From NCBI RefSeq assembly GCF_900141835.1, contig NZ_FQZD01000020.1, forward strand, positions 1-64,000: a stretch of DNA of 64,000 bases, written 5' to 3'. The notes under the pieces are model-generated. The model worked only from the letters and a program-made list of their open reading frames with translations, made no database searches and was not told the origin of the DNA. Positions 36,209 through 43,880 of the stretch are shown here, piece after piece. Numbering within the stretch: position 1 is the first letter of the stretch; each line of letters begins with the position of its first letter. The stretch comes from Propionispora hippei DSM 15287. GTDB lineage: Bacteria > Bacillota > Negativicutes > Propionisporales > Propionisporaceae. The position numbers and the translations under genes were made by a program.

Positions 36209-36386
36209 CACAATATGTGTATAATGAAGTCCTGGAAACGGAAAAGAATTCTGATTATTTCCTATTATATATAACAATTAAAATTATTTAGAATTTTCGT
36301 GGCGGCATTTGTGCACACGATAAAAATAATTTTATTTAATAATGGCTGTGATAACAGGGGGATACCGGATTTCGCACAAAATGTGT
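36209..36386. promoter_or_regulatory. Repeated CACA...TGTGT palindromes, candidate activator-binding sites
   Basis: CACAATATGTGT occurs at 36209-36220 and CACAAAATGTGT at 36375-36386, with a related GTGCACAC at 36311-36318. The first copy is in the enhancer range, about 180 bases upstream of the -24 box; the second lies directly before it. The repeats differ from the inverted repeat of the first module, which would give each regulator its own site. Confidence 0.45.
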
Positions 36387-36393
36387 CAAGACT

Positions 36394-36408
36394 TGGCACG
36401 CCAATTGC
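36394..36408 (+). promoter_or_regulatory. Sigma-54 (-24/-12) promoter of the second PTS operon
   Basis: TGGCAC (36394-36399), five bases, TTGC (36405-36408): an exact RpoN consensus. Transcription should start near 36420, only about twelve bases before ATG 36432, with GGTGGGG between. Confidence 0.88.
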
Positions 36409-36431
36409 AATATATAAGGGCGGTGGGGTAA

Positions 36432-39398
36432 ATGCAACAGTTACAAGAAATTATCAATCAAGAGAACAAAAAGAATCCCCTGACTGATGAGGAAATTGCA
36501 AAAAAGTTAGGGATGGGAAGGAGTGATGTAGTCAAGTTAAGACGTTCCCTGGGGATTGGCAATTCCCGGCAGAGAATGAGAGAACCGCTGGAAAAAGCAA
36601 TTCAGGAAATCATGGAAGTTTCTCCTGCTCTGTCCGAGCGGGCATTAACACAGAAATTAAATGAAACAGGCTTTTGCGTATCGCGCCATGCGGTGAGTGA
36701 CGTGTGGCAGCAGATCAAGGCCGCAGAGGTTATGCAGCCGGTTAATGGAGAGTTGGTTGAATCGTATGAACAGCAGCTTTCCGGAGGCAACATAGAAAAG
36801 CTGCAGACCGCCTTTGATGCGCTAATCGGTTCCCAGGGAAGTTTACGGACTCAGGTGGAGTTGGCCAAAGCAGCCGTTCTTTATCCGCCCAAAGGGTTAC
36901 ATACCCTGATTGTTGGGGCGACAGGTGTTGGCAAGAGTGAGTTAGCCTACTGTATGCACCGGTTTGCTACGGAGTCCGGCAACAAGCCGGAAGATATGCC
37001 TTTTGTCGTTTTCAATTGTGCCGACTATGCTGAAACACCGCAATTATTAATGGCCCAACTGTTCGGATATGTAAAAGGTGCCTTTACCGGTGCGGATGCC
37101 GACAAAGAAGGTCTGGTGGAAAAGGCCAATTATGGGATGCTGTTTTTGGATGAAATCCACCGTCTGCCCCCGGAAGGACAGGAAATTCTCTATTATCTGA
37201 TTGATAAGAGAAAATTCCGCCGCTTAGGGGAAAGTGATTCGTTTCGTGAAGTCTCGCTCATGTTAATTGCGGCAACGACAGAAAATATTGAGTCCTTTTT
37301 GTTACTGCCTTTCCGTCGCCGTATTCCTATGGTCATAGAATTGCCGGGTCTTGCCCAGCGTCCGCTGGAAGAACGGCTTCGGATCATCGTGAGCTTTGTC
37401 AGGGAGGAGGCAAGCCGGATTCAATTGACCATCCGTGTTGCGTATAATGCTGTTGTGGCTTTACTCATGTACGAATGCCATGGCAACATTGGACAATTGC
37501 GTTCGGATATTCAGGTGGCGTGTGCCCGCTCCTTTTTAAAACACATGGTGCAAAAGGAAGATTTACTGAAAGTAGAGATTAACGATCTGGCCCCTCAGGT
37601 GGTAAAAGGCCTATTGTATTTAACCGAACAGCGTCATGTGGTAGAAGCCATTTTGCAAGGCGATCTGGAAATTTCTCCAATGGACCAGCAACGCTATTCT
37701 CTGCAGGAAACGACCTATTTATTACCTGGAGAGGTATACCAGGAAATTGAAGACAATTATATCAAAATGGAAAATCAAGGGATTGATATTTCCATTATAA
37801 ACCGGGTAATTAGCGATGAGTTGGAAGTAAAAGTCCGTCAACTGATCAGGCAGGCGCAAAAAAATAAACGTAACTTAATCCGCCAGGATTTAGAGAAAAT
37901 TGTCGGGGGAAAAATTATCAATGCCGTTGATCGGATGATCAAACTGGCGAGAACCCGTCTGCCGGAAATTGACGATAGTTTGTTTTACTGTCTGTCGACT
38001 CATCTGGCGGCAACATGCGAGCGGTTGCGCATGAATAGTAAACTGATTGTCAACCCGCAGTTTCAACAATTACAAAATGAATACCCGGCAGAATTTGAAC
38101 TGGCCAAAAAAATGGTTCAGATTGCATCGTATTATCTGGGAGAAGATTTGCCGGAAGATGAGATCGGCTTTATCACCATGTATCTGAAGGCATATGCCAA
38201 GAAAGACCCGCTGAATGAAGCGCATGTGGGTGTTGTTGTATTATCACATGGCCGGGTAGCGGAAGGAATGGTCCAGGTGGCCAACCGGCTTTTGGGTGTG
38301 GAGTATGCCAAAGCTTTGGAAATGCCTTTGGAAGAAAGTTCGGAGACTGCTTTGCAACGGGCGCTTCATATTGTCAGACAGGCCGACAGCGGTAAAGGGG
38401 TGCTGATGCTTGCTGATATGGGATCACTGGTGGGTTTCGGTAAACTAATTACAGATTCGTTGGGAGTCGTAACGCGAACTGTGACACGGGTCAATACACC
38501 AATGGTTATTGAAGCTGTCCGTAAAGCCCTGTTGCCGGATGCGGATATTGATGAAATCGCCAGTTCTTTAACCTGGGATAATTTGAGCTATGAGCTGGAG
38601 GAATATCATGGTACTCTGAAAAGCAAGCTGCCCGATGCCATTGTCAGCATATGCCTGACCGGGCAGGGAACTGCGGAATGGGTTGCCCGAATGATTGGCG
38701 ATTTTATGCCGGAAAATTTGAGTCGGGTTAAACTGATCACGCTGGGGGCTCTGGTCGATGAGGATATGCAGAGCCGGCTGGTGCAAATAAGTCAGGAGTA
38801 TAATTTATTGGCGGTTGTAGGAACTATTAGAACAATTGTGCCGGGGATTCCTTTTATAACGGCAAAAGAAATCGTAAAGGGAAATGGTCTGGAAAAGCTT
38901 AAGAAAATTGTTCAACTGCGACGGGGATTTTCAGGCAAAGAGGAAAATCAGCCGTTAACTACCGGGGGCCTGTTAAATGGATTGATTCATCCGGATCTGG
39001 TGTTCATTAAGCAGCCTTGCCGCAATAAGAAGGAAGTTCTGAATATTCTTGGCCAACGTCTGATCAGGCAGGGATATGTACGCGAACAGTACATTGTATC
39101 CATTCATGAACGGGAAGCACTGTCTCAGACTGTGTTTCAGGAAGTGGCTCTGCCACACGGCAGCCCGGAGTACATCATAAAACCGGCGATTGCCGTTATG
39201 ACGCTTCAGCAACCGATTGAGTGGGTTGATGGGCATCAGGTAGAACTTGTATTTATGTTAGCTTTGAACAGCTATCAAAAAGATGCTTTCCGAAAGTTGT
39301 ACGCACTGCTCAACGATGACAGGCAATTGTTGAAAATGAAACAATCAGAAAATATAGAACAATTTATACGGGTGGTTACAGATGGGGACATGTTTTGA
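36432..39398 (+). CDS. LevR-like sigma-54 activator with PRD and PTS domains (second module)
   Basis: A 988-residue paralogue of the regulator at 23446 with the same order: N-terminal HTH region (NPLTDEEIAKKLGMGRSDV), AAA+ domain with Walker A GATGVGKS (162-169), GAFTGA loop and MLFLDEIH Walker B; PRD with CLSTHLAATCERL; EIIA-Man-like domain with LSHGRV; EIIB-like stretch ISICLTGQGTA; and a C-terminal EIIA-Fru/Mtl-like domain with VALPHGS. It probably activates its own operon in response to phosphorylation by the cognate PTS. The C-terminal His is followed by GS rather than the usual SD or TA. It overlaps the EIIA gene by 17 bases. Confidence 0.88.
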   Translation: MQQLQEIINQENKKNPLTDEEIAKKLGMGRSDVVKLRRSLGIGNSRQRMREPLEKAIQEIMEVSPALSERALTQKLNETGFCVSRHAVSDVWQQIKAAEVMQPVNGELVESYEQQLSGGNIEKLQTAFDALIGSQGSLRTQVELAKAAVLYPPKGLHTLIVGATGVGKSELAYCMHRFATESGNKPEDMPFVVFNCADYAETPQLLMAQLFGYVKGAFTGADADKEGLVEKANYGMLFLDEIHRLPPEGQEILYYLIDKRKFRRLGESDSFREVSLMLIAATTENIESFLLLPFRRRIPMVIELPGLAQRPLEERLRIIVSFVREEASRIQLTIRVAYNAVVALLMYECHGNIGQLRSDIQVACARSFLKHMVQKEDLLKVEINDLAPQVVKGLLYLTEQRHVVEAILQGDLEISPMDQQRYSLQETTYLLPGEVYQEIEDNYIKMENQGIDISIINRVISDELEVKVRQLIRQAQKNKRNLIRQDLEKIVGGKIINAVDRMIKLARTRLPEIDDSLFYCLSTHLAATCERLRMNSKLIVNPQFQQLQNEYPAEFELAKKMVQIASYYLGEDLPEDEIGFITMYLKAYAKKDPLNEAHVGVVVLSHGRVAEGMVQVANRLLGVEYAKALEMPLEESSETALQRALHIVRQADSGKGVLMLADMGSLVGFGKLITDSLGVVTRTVTRVNTPMVIEAVRKALLPDADIDEIASSLTWDNLSYELEEYHGTLKSKLPDAIVSICLTGQGTAEWVARMIGDFMPENLSRVKLITLGALVDEDMQSRLVQISQEYNLLAVVGTIRTIVPGIPFITAKEIVKGNGLEKLKKIVQLRRGFSGKEENQPLTTGGLLNGLIHPDLVFIKQPCRNKKEVLNILGQRLIRQGYVREQYIVSIHEREALSQTVFQEVALPHGSPEYIIKPAIAVMTLQQPIEWVDGHQVELVFMLALNSYQKDAFRKLYALLNDDRQLLKMKQSENIEQFIRVVTDGDMF

Positions 39399-39849
39399 GT
39401 TTGATAGGGAAGTGATGGCCGTTTGTCTGGAGGCCAGGGATCAGGAAGATGTATTAAAAAAGATGGCGCAAAAATTGTATAAAGCAGATTATGTACTGGA
39501 GACCTACAGTGAGGCCATTATTTTGCGGGAACGCAGTTTTCCTACCGGTTTGCCGACAGGTATAAACGGGGTAGCCATTCCGCATACCGATGTATGCCAT
39601 GTGAAGGCTCCCATGATTGCGGTTGGAACGCTTAAAACACCTGTAGAATTTAAAAGTATGGGTGGACTGGAAGAGACGGTGCCGGTAAAAATCATTTTTA
39701 TGCTGGCAATGAATAGCGGCGACAACCAGGTCAGATTGTTGTCCCAGTTGATGCAGGTTATCCAGGATCAGCATTTACTGCAACAACTGGCGGCAGCAAA
39801 ATCGGTCAGTGATTTAGTAGAACTGTTAAATGGAAAGATTTATTTATAG
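39382..39849 (+). CDS. PTS EIIA component, Gat/Fru type (second module)
   Basis: A 155-residue phosphocarrier with the phosphorylatable His in GVAIPHTD near residue 72 and the preceding R..SFPTGLP stretch common to EIIA-Fru/Gat proteins. It starts inside the end of the regulator gene and is probably translationally coupled. EIIB starts 22 bases after its stop. Confidence 0.88.
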   Translation: MGTCFEFDREVMAVCLEARDQEDVLKKMAQKLYKADYVLETYSEAIILRERSFPTGLPTGINGVAIPHTDVCHVKAPMIAVGTLKTPVEFKSMGGLEETVPVKIIFMLAMNSGDNQVRLLSQLMQVIQDQHLLQQLAAAKSVSDLVELLNGKIYL

Positions 39850-39871
39850 ATAACTGGGAGGAGATTAAATT

Positions 39872-40174
39872 ATGAAAACATTTCGGGTACTTACCGTATG
39901 TGGCACGGGAATTGCCACGTCGACTGTGGCGGCCGAAAAGTGTAAGGAATTTCTAACGAAGCGCGGTTTAAGTGTAGAAGTAGTCGAGTGCAAAGCCGTA
40001 GAGGTTTCCGGGAAAATTCCGGTATATAACCCGCACGTTGTGGTAGCGACCACTCCAATCAACGATAGTGCTTTACATGGGGTGAAAAAGTTTGTTGGGT
40101 TGCCGTTTTTGATTGGCGTAGGCATGGATAAACTGGCTGATGAAATTGCCGATTATTTAAGAAGCTTAGGGTAG
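39872..40174 (+). CDS. PTS EIIB component, GatB type (second module)
   Basis: A 100-residue phosphocarrier with the phosphorylated Cys in TVCGTGIATSTVAA near residue 10, the standard GatB pattern. ATG 39872 is preceded by GGGAGGAG. GTAGCA (40171-40176) and TGCTAC (40180-40185) form a small hairpin across its stop codon, before the EIIC gene. Confidence 0.9.
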   Translation: MKTFRVLTVCGTGIATSTVAAEKCKEFLTKRGLSVEVVECKAVEVSGKIPVYNPHVVVATTPINDSALHGVKKFVGLPFLIGVGMDKLADEIADYLRSLG

Positions 40175-40274
40175 CACCCTGCTACTCTGAGTTCTGGAGA
40201 TATTTAGTGCCTTTAATACGGAAAAACTCTGATTAGCATAGATATTCAAATCAATACATTGGGAGGGTAATTTT

Positions 40275-41525
40275 GTGCAATTCATTAAATTTATTCTCGA
40301 TTTAGGGCCAACGGTAATGATGCCGATTATTATCATGTTGTTAGGTTTGCTTTTTCGTCAGGGATTTCCCAAAGCGTTTCGTTCCGGATTAACTATTGGT
40401 ATTGGCTTTGCCGGTATCTTTTTGGTTATCGGCATGCTAACCAGCAACCTGTCTCCGGCTACGCAGGCCATGGTTACAAACTGGGGACTTCATCTGGATG
40501 TTATGGATGTGGGCTGGCCGATTGCCGCAGCCATTAGCTTTGGTACACCTATTGTTCCGGCCGTCTTCGCTTTAGGTCTTTTTATTAATGTGATTATGCT
40601 GGCAATGAACTGGACTAAAACTATGGATATCGACTTATGGAACTACTGGCACTTTATCTATGCCGGAGCTCTGGTTATGTATTTGACGAATAATGCCATT
40701 ATGGGGATTATCGCATCAGGCATTACGATTATTATCATTCTTAAACTGGCTGACTGGACACAGCCTTATCTGGTAAAAGTCTTTGACATGCCGGGGATTT
40801 CCCTGCCTCATACCGAGTCGGTCTCCTGGGCGCCTGTGGGTATCTTTCTAAACAGCCTCATTGATAAAATTCCCGGTATTAATAAAATTGATATCAATCC
40901 TGTGAAAATTCAGGAACGGTTTGGTGTTTTTGGTGAACCTATGTTGATAGGGTTGGTACTTGGTGCATTTATCGGTTCGTTAGCCGGGTATGATATAAAA
41001 GGTATTGTTCAACTAAGTGTAAATATGGCGGCTGTTCTGTTCCTAATGCCCCGTATGGTGCGGATTTTGATGGAAGGTTTGCTGCCTCTATCGGAAAGCG
41101 GACGCGAATATTTAAATAAGCGTTTTCCGGGAAAAGAAGTATTTATTGGTTTGGATGCGGCTGTCGTTATCGGCCATCCTTCGGTTATGGCGGTTTGTTT
41201 GCTGATGATTCCGATTACGCTGTTATTGGCGGCTGTACTTCCCGGCAACCGGATTTTACCGTTTACCGACTTGGCCGGTTTGCCGTTCTGCCTCTTATGG
41301 GCCGTGGCGCCTACCAAAGGAAATGTGTTCCGTGGTCTGATTATCAGTACCATTTTGATGGTAGCTATCCTTTATATTGCCACTGATCTGGCACCGGTTA
41401 CCACGTTAATGGCCAAAGGAGTTAACTTCCCGTTCCCGGAAGGAACAGCAGCTATTTCCTCACTTGACGGTGGTGCCCATCTGATTCCATACATTCTGTA
41501 TAAAATCGTCGAACTGTTTCATTAA
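40275..41525 (+). CDS. PTS EIIC component, GatC type (second module)
   Basis: A 416-residue membrane permease closely resembling the EIIC of the first module: GPTVMMPIIIM at the N-terminus, VMDVGWPIAAAISFG and FGVFGEPMLIGLVLG. It is about 40 residues shorter, mostly at the C-terminus. The start is GTG 40275 behind GGGAGGG. No sugar-phosphate enzyme follows, so the substrate cannot be inferred from context. Confidence 0.9.
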   Translation: MQFIKFILDLGPTVMMPIIIMLLGLLFRQGFPKAFRSGLTIGIGFAGIFLVIGMLTSNLSPATQAMVTNWGLHLDVMDVGWPIAAAISFGTPIVPAVFALGLFINVIMLAMNWTKTMDIDLWNYWHFIYAGALVMYLTNNAIMGIIASGITIIIILKLADWTQPYLVKVFDMPGISLPHTESVSWAPVGIFLNSLIDKIPGINKIDINPVKIQERFGVFGEPMLIGLVLGAFIGSLAGYDIKGIVQLSVNMAAVLFLMPRMVRILMEGLLPLSESGREYLNKRFPGKEVFIGLDAAVVIGHPSVMAVCLLMIPITLLLAAVLPGNRILPFTDLAGLPFCLLWAVAPTKGNVFRGLIISTILMVAILYIATDLAPVTTLMAKGVNFPFPEGTAAISSLDGGAHLIPYILYKIVELFH

Positions 41526-41988
41526 TAGCAAATCCCTATAATTTAATATAATTATACCTCCAGGATCCGGCGGAAAGAGTATGCGTGCTACATACTTCTT
41601 CTGCCGGTCTTACTATAGAGGCGGTATGATATCTGGAGTTTTGTTGTTGCGATAATTCCAGAAGATGCTTACTGAAATACATGGATGTTTTATTAAATAC
41701 ATGGTACAATAAAATCGAATTTGTTAACTGTTTTTGTTATACCTATTGACACGCGAGTGCAGGTAAAAGCAGTGCTTGGTCTGAGCGGATTCCAGGTAAG
41801 CACTGATTAAATGAGCTATCGGCCTGGCGAGAGATTTTTTCGACTGGCAAGGAAGCAAAACCGCAGGAATAGTACTGCTATTTCAAGGTTTTGCTGACGC
41901 AGTCAGACGGAAAAAGATCTGTCAGAATGCACAGCGCGAATTAAGCAGTGCTTACCTAGACAACAAGCATGATAATGGGAGGTTGCTT
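41526..41988. other. Intergenic region (463 bases) with a long-hairpin element
   Basis: Besides the element at 41770-41957, the region has a weak GC-rich inverted repeat near 41563-41610 after the EIIC gene (CCGGCGGAAGAG-like arms), which may be the operon end, and AT-rich sequence around 41690-41750 that could hold a promoter. No coding frame is supported. Confidence 0.45.
41770..41957. repeat. 164-nt nested inverted-repeat (long hairpin) element
   Basis: Outer arms AGGTAAGCACTGATTAA (41794-41810) and TTAAGCAGTGCTTACCT (41941-41957) pair with a single mismatch. Inside, in register: TTTTTTC (41835-41841) with GGAAAAA (41909-41915); GACTG (41842-41846) with CAGTC (41900-41904); AGCAAAACC (41854-41862) with GGTTTTGCT (41887-41895); GGAATAG (41866-41872) with CTATTTC (41878-41884). 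CAGTGCTT also occurs at 41770-41777 and could pair with 41798-41805 instead. This may be a MITE-like mobile repeat or a structured RNA; no T-run follows. Confidence 0.7.
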
Positions 41989-42222
41989 ATGATTTATGAA
42001 ATGATGCGGGCCATGGCCGGACCGTATGTTTGCAGTTTGGCAGACGTGTATATTGCTCACCAGGATATTTTGAATACCTTTGTGGTTGGTGGCGGCATTG
42101 CCTGGATTGCCTACGACCGGAAATACCGCTCACATTTAAAGAGTGAGGAAAAGACTGATTTCTACGGTATGAAAATGCGCCCCAGACGGTCCGTGGCGGA
42201 AGCCGAACCGGAAAAAAAGTAA
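41989..42222 (+). CDS. Small protein of unknown function with one hydrophobic segment
   Basis: A 77-residue frame with GGGAGG six bases before ATG 41989. A hydrophobic stretch (about residues 28-44, NTFVVGGGIAWIAY) is followed by a basic and charged C-terminal tail, suggesting a membrane-anchored peptide with a cytoplasmic tail. I recognise no family. It lies directly after the long-hairpin element and is closed by a terminator, so it looks like a separate small unit. Confidence 0.55.
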   Translation: MIYEMMRAMAGPYVCSLADVYIAHQDILNTFVVGGGIAWIAYDRKYRSHLKSEEKTDFYGMKMRPRRSVAEAEPEKK

Positions 42223-42251
42223 GCTCTGTAACGGGATATATGCTGTTTCTT

Positions 42252-42300
42252 AAAGTAATCTACTGATAATGACGTTTATTATGGTAGATTACTTTGTTTT
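42252..42300 (+). terminator. Terminator after the small protein gene
   Basis: AAAGTAATCTAC (42252-42263) pairs with GTAGATTACTTT (42284-42295), followed by GTTTT. Confidence 0.75.
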
Positions 42301-42427
42301 ATATATTCAGGTTTTCCAATAGGCCTGCCGGAGGATCACGGTGGTTGGTATTTAGGCTATAACTGTGAGCAAAATTGTAATAAATAAGCAGGATTTTAAG
42401 CCTTGTTGACGAAAGTTGATAATATCT

Positions 42428-42454
42428 GTTAGTTTGTCTGAACAATAAACTAAC
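42428..42454. promoter_or_regulatory. XylR operator upstream of xylR
   Basis: GTTAGTTTGTCTGAACAATAAACTAAC-like palindrome: arms GTTAGTTT and AAACTAAC around an 11-base centre. It closely matches the known Bacillus xylose operator pattern TTAGTTTGTT...AACAAACTAA. Position 40 bases upstream of xylR indicates autoregulation. Confidence 0.85.
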
Positions 42455-42496
42455 GTTCTGTAGAAGTTAAATTTATTAAGGACAGGGTAGATATTG

Positions 42497-43669
42497 ATGA
42501 AGACTGCAGATCAGCTCCTCGTGAAACAAATTAATAAAATGATTGTTTTAAATACCATTTATAAGAAGAGGCCCGTATCCAGAGCGGAAATTGCCAAAAT
42601 TACCGGGCTTAATAAGTCTACCGTATCCGCGCTGGTGGATGAATTGCTTGTGGAAGAACTGGTGCTGGAGACAGGGATTGGCGAATCCCAGGGAGGACGT
42701 AAGCCGGTAAACTTATCAATAAATCAGGAAGTGGGCCATATTATTGGTATTGATCTTGGTGTTAACTATATTCTCAGTGTTATGACTAATTTTGCCGGAG
42801 AGATTATCTGGGAAAAAAGAATTGACTGTCAGGCTGCTTATAGCAGTTCGCCGGCACAACGGATCGCCGAACTGGAACTCCTGATTCGGGAAGCGATGCA
42901 GCAAGCACCGCCTACGGTGAGGGGAATCATTGGCATTGGAATCGGTGTCCCGGGAATTGTAAATTATGAGCAGGGGCTTATTTTGTCTGCGCCTAATCTG
43001 GGCTGGGAGAACATTGGTTTGAGAAGTATTATTGAACAACAGTTTGGTGTTCCCGTATTTATTGATAATGAAGCGAATGCCGGAGCCATAGGTGAAAAAT
43101 GGTTTGGTGCCGGCAAACGGGCGGATGATCTTTTGTATGTTAGTGCCGGTACGGGAGTTGGCGCAGGCATTATTATTAATAATGAACTTTACCGGGGGGC
43201 GAAGGGGTTAGCCGGTGAAATCGGACATATGACTGTTTCGCTTGATGGTTTTCCCTGCTCATGCGGCAATACAGGCTGTTGGGAGGAATATTCTTCGGAA
43301 AAGGCCTTGTTCCGTTATTTGAAGAAATACCGGGATATAAGAACCCTAACTATCTTTGATGTGGTAAAAGAAGCGCTGGCCGGTGATGCAGTAGCCCGGG
43401 AGGCTTTTCAGTATGTGGGGAAGTATCTTGGAATTGGGGTAGCCAATCTAATCAATGCTTTTAATCCTCAACTTGTAATTATCGGTAACAGTTTACCGTT
43501 GGTTGGCGATTTCCTTATGGATGAATTAAAACAGGAAGCTGCCAAACGTTGCTTTGCTGCCAGGTATTTTTCAATTCCCATTTTATCTTCACAGCTTAAT
43601 ATGCATGCCTGTGCCATGGGAGCTGCCGCTTTGGTCATATCCAGATTATATGCCTCACCGGTTTCCTGA
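42497..43669 (+). CDS. xylR: Xylose repressor, ROK family
   Basis: A 390-residue repressor. The N-terminal winged helix (about residues 15-75, RAEIAKITGLNKSTVSALVDEL) is joined to a ROK domain with IIGIDLGVNYI, the zinc-binding CSCGNTGCWEEYSS segment, and GIGIGVPGIV. XylR binds its operator without xylose and releases it on binding the sugar. Three matching operators lie around it, and the xyl genes follow directly. ATG 42497 is chosen behind CAGGGTAG; a TTG three bases earlier is possible. Confidence 0.93.
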   Translation: MKTADQLLVKQINKMIVLNTIYKKRPVSRAEIAKITGLNKSTVSALVDELLVEELVLETGIGESQGGRKPVNLSINQEVGHIIGIDLGVNYILSVMTNFAGEIIWEKRIDCQAAYSSSPAQRIAELELLIREAMQQAPPTVRGIIGIGIGVPGIVNYEQGLILSAPNLGWENIGLRSIIEQQFGVPVFIDNEANAGAIGEKWFGAGKRADDLLYVSAGTGVGAGIIINNELYRGAKGLAGEIGHMTVSLDGFPCSCGNTGCWEEYSSEKALFRYLKKYRDIRTLTIFDVVKEALAGDAVAREAFQYVGKYLGIGVANLINAFNPQLVIIGNSLPLVGDFLMDELKQEAAKRCFAARYFSIPILSSQLNMHACAMGAAALVISRLYASPVS

Positions 43670-43763
43670 GTGGCAGAAATACTTACGTTAATAAATATAT
43701 AAGCTTCAAAAAATATTTTAATTTTCTTATTTTATTAGCAGGAATTATTTAGGGAATATTGAA

Positions 43764-43859
43764 TTAGTTTATCTGACCAACAAACAATAGGCGGAAAGGG
43801 GAGGGATATATTAAATCTATTTTTTTTATTTAGTTAGTTTATTGATTCAACGAACTTAG
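43764..43859. promoter_or_regulatory. Two XylR-type operators upstream of xylB
   Basis: TTAGTTTATCTGACCAACAAAC-like site at 43764-43786, and TTAGTTTATTGATTCAACGAAC-like site at 43834-43855. Both share the half-sites of the operator at 42428, less perfectly in the right arm. Two spaced operators before the catabolic genes would allow looping or cooperative repression. Confidence 0.7.
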
Positions 43860-43880
43860 TTGACGAAGGGAGGAATGTAG

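Larger units (their letters stand above)
36045..36431. other. Regulatory region of the second PTS operon (387 bases)
   Basis: AT-rich and without a gene. It holds the sigma-54 promoter at 36394 and CACA...TGTGT palindromes, listed separately, and presumably the promoter of the GpsA-like gene on the minus strand. Confidence 0.6.
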
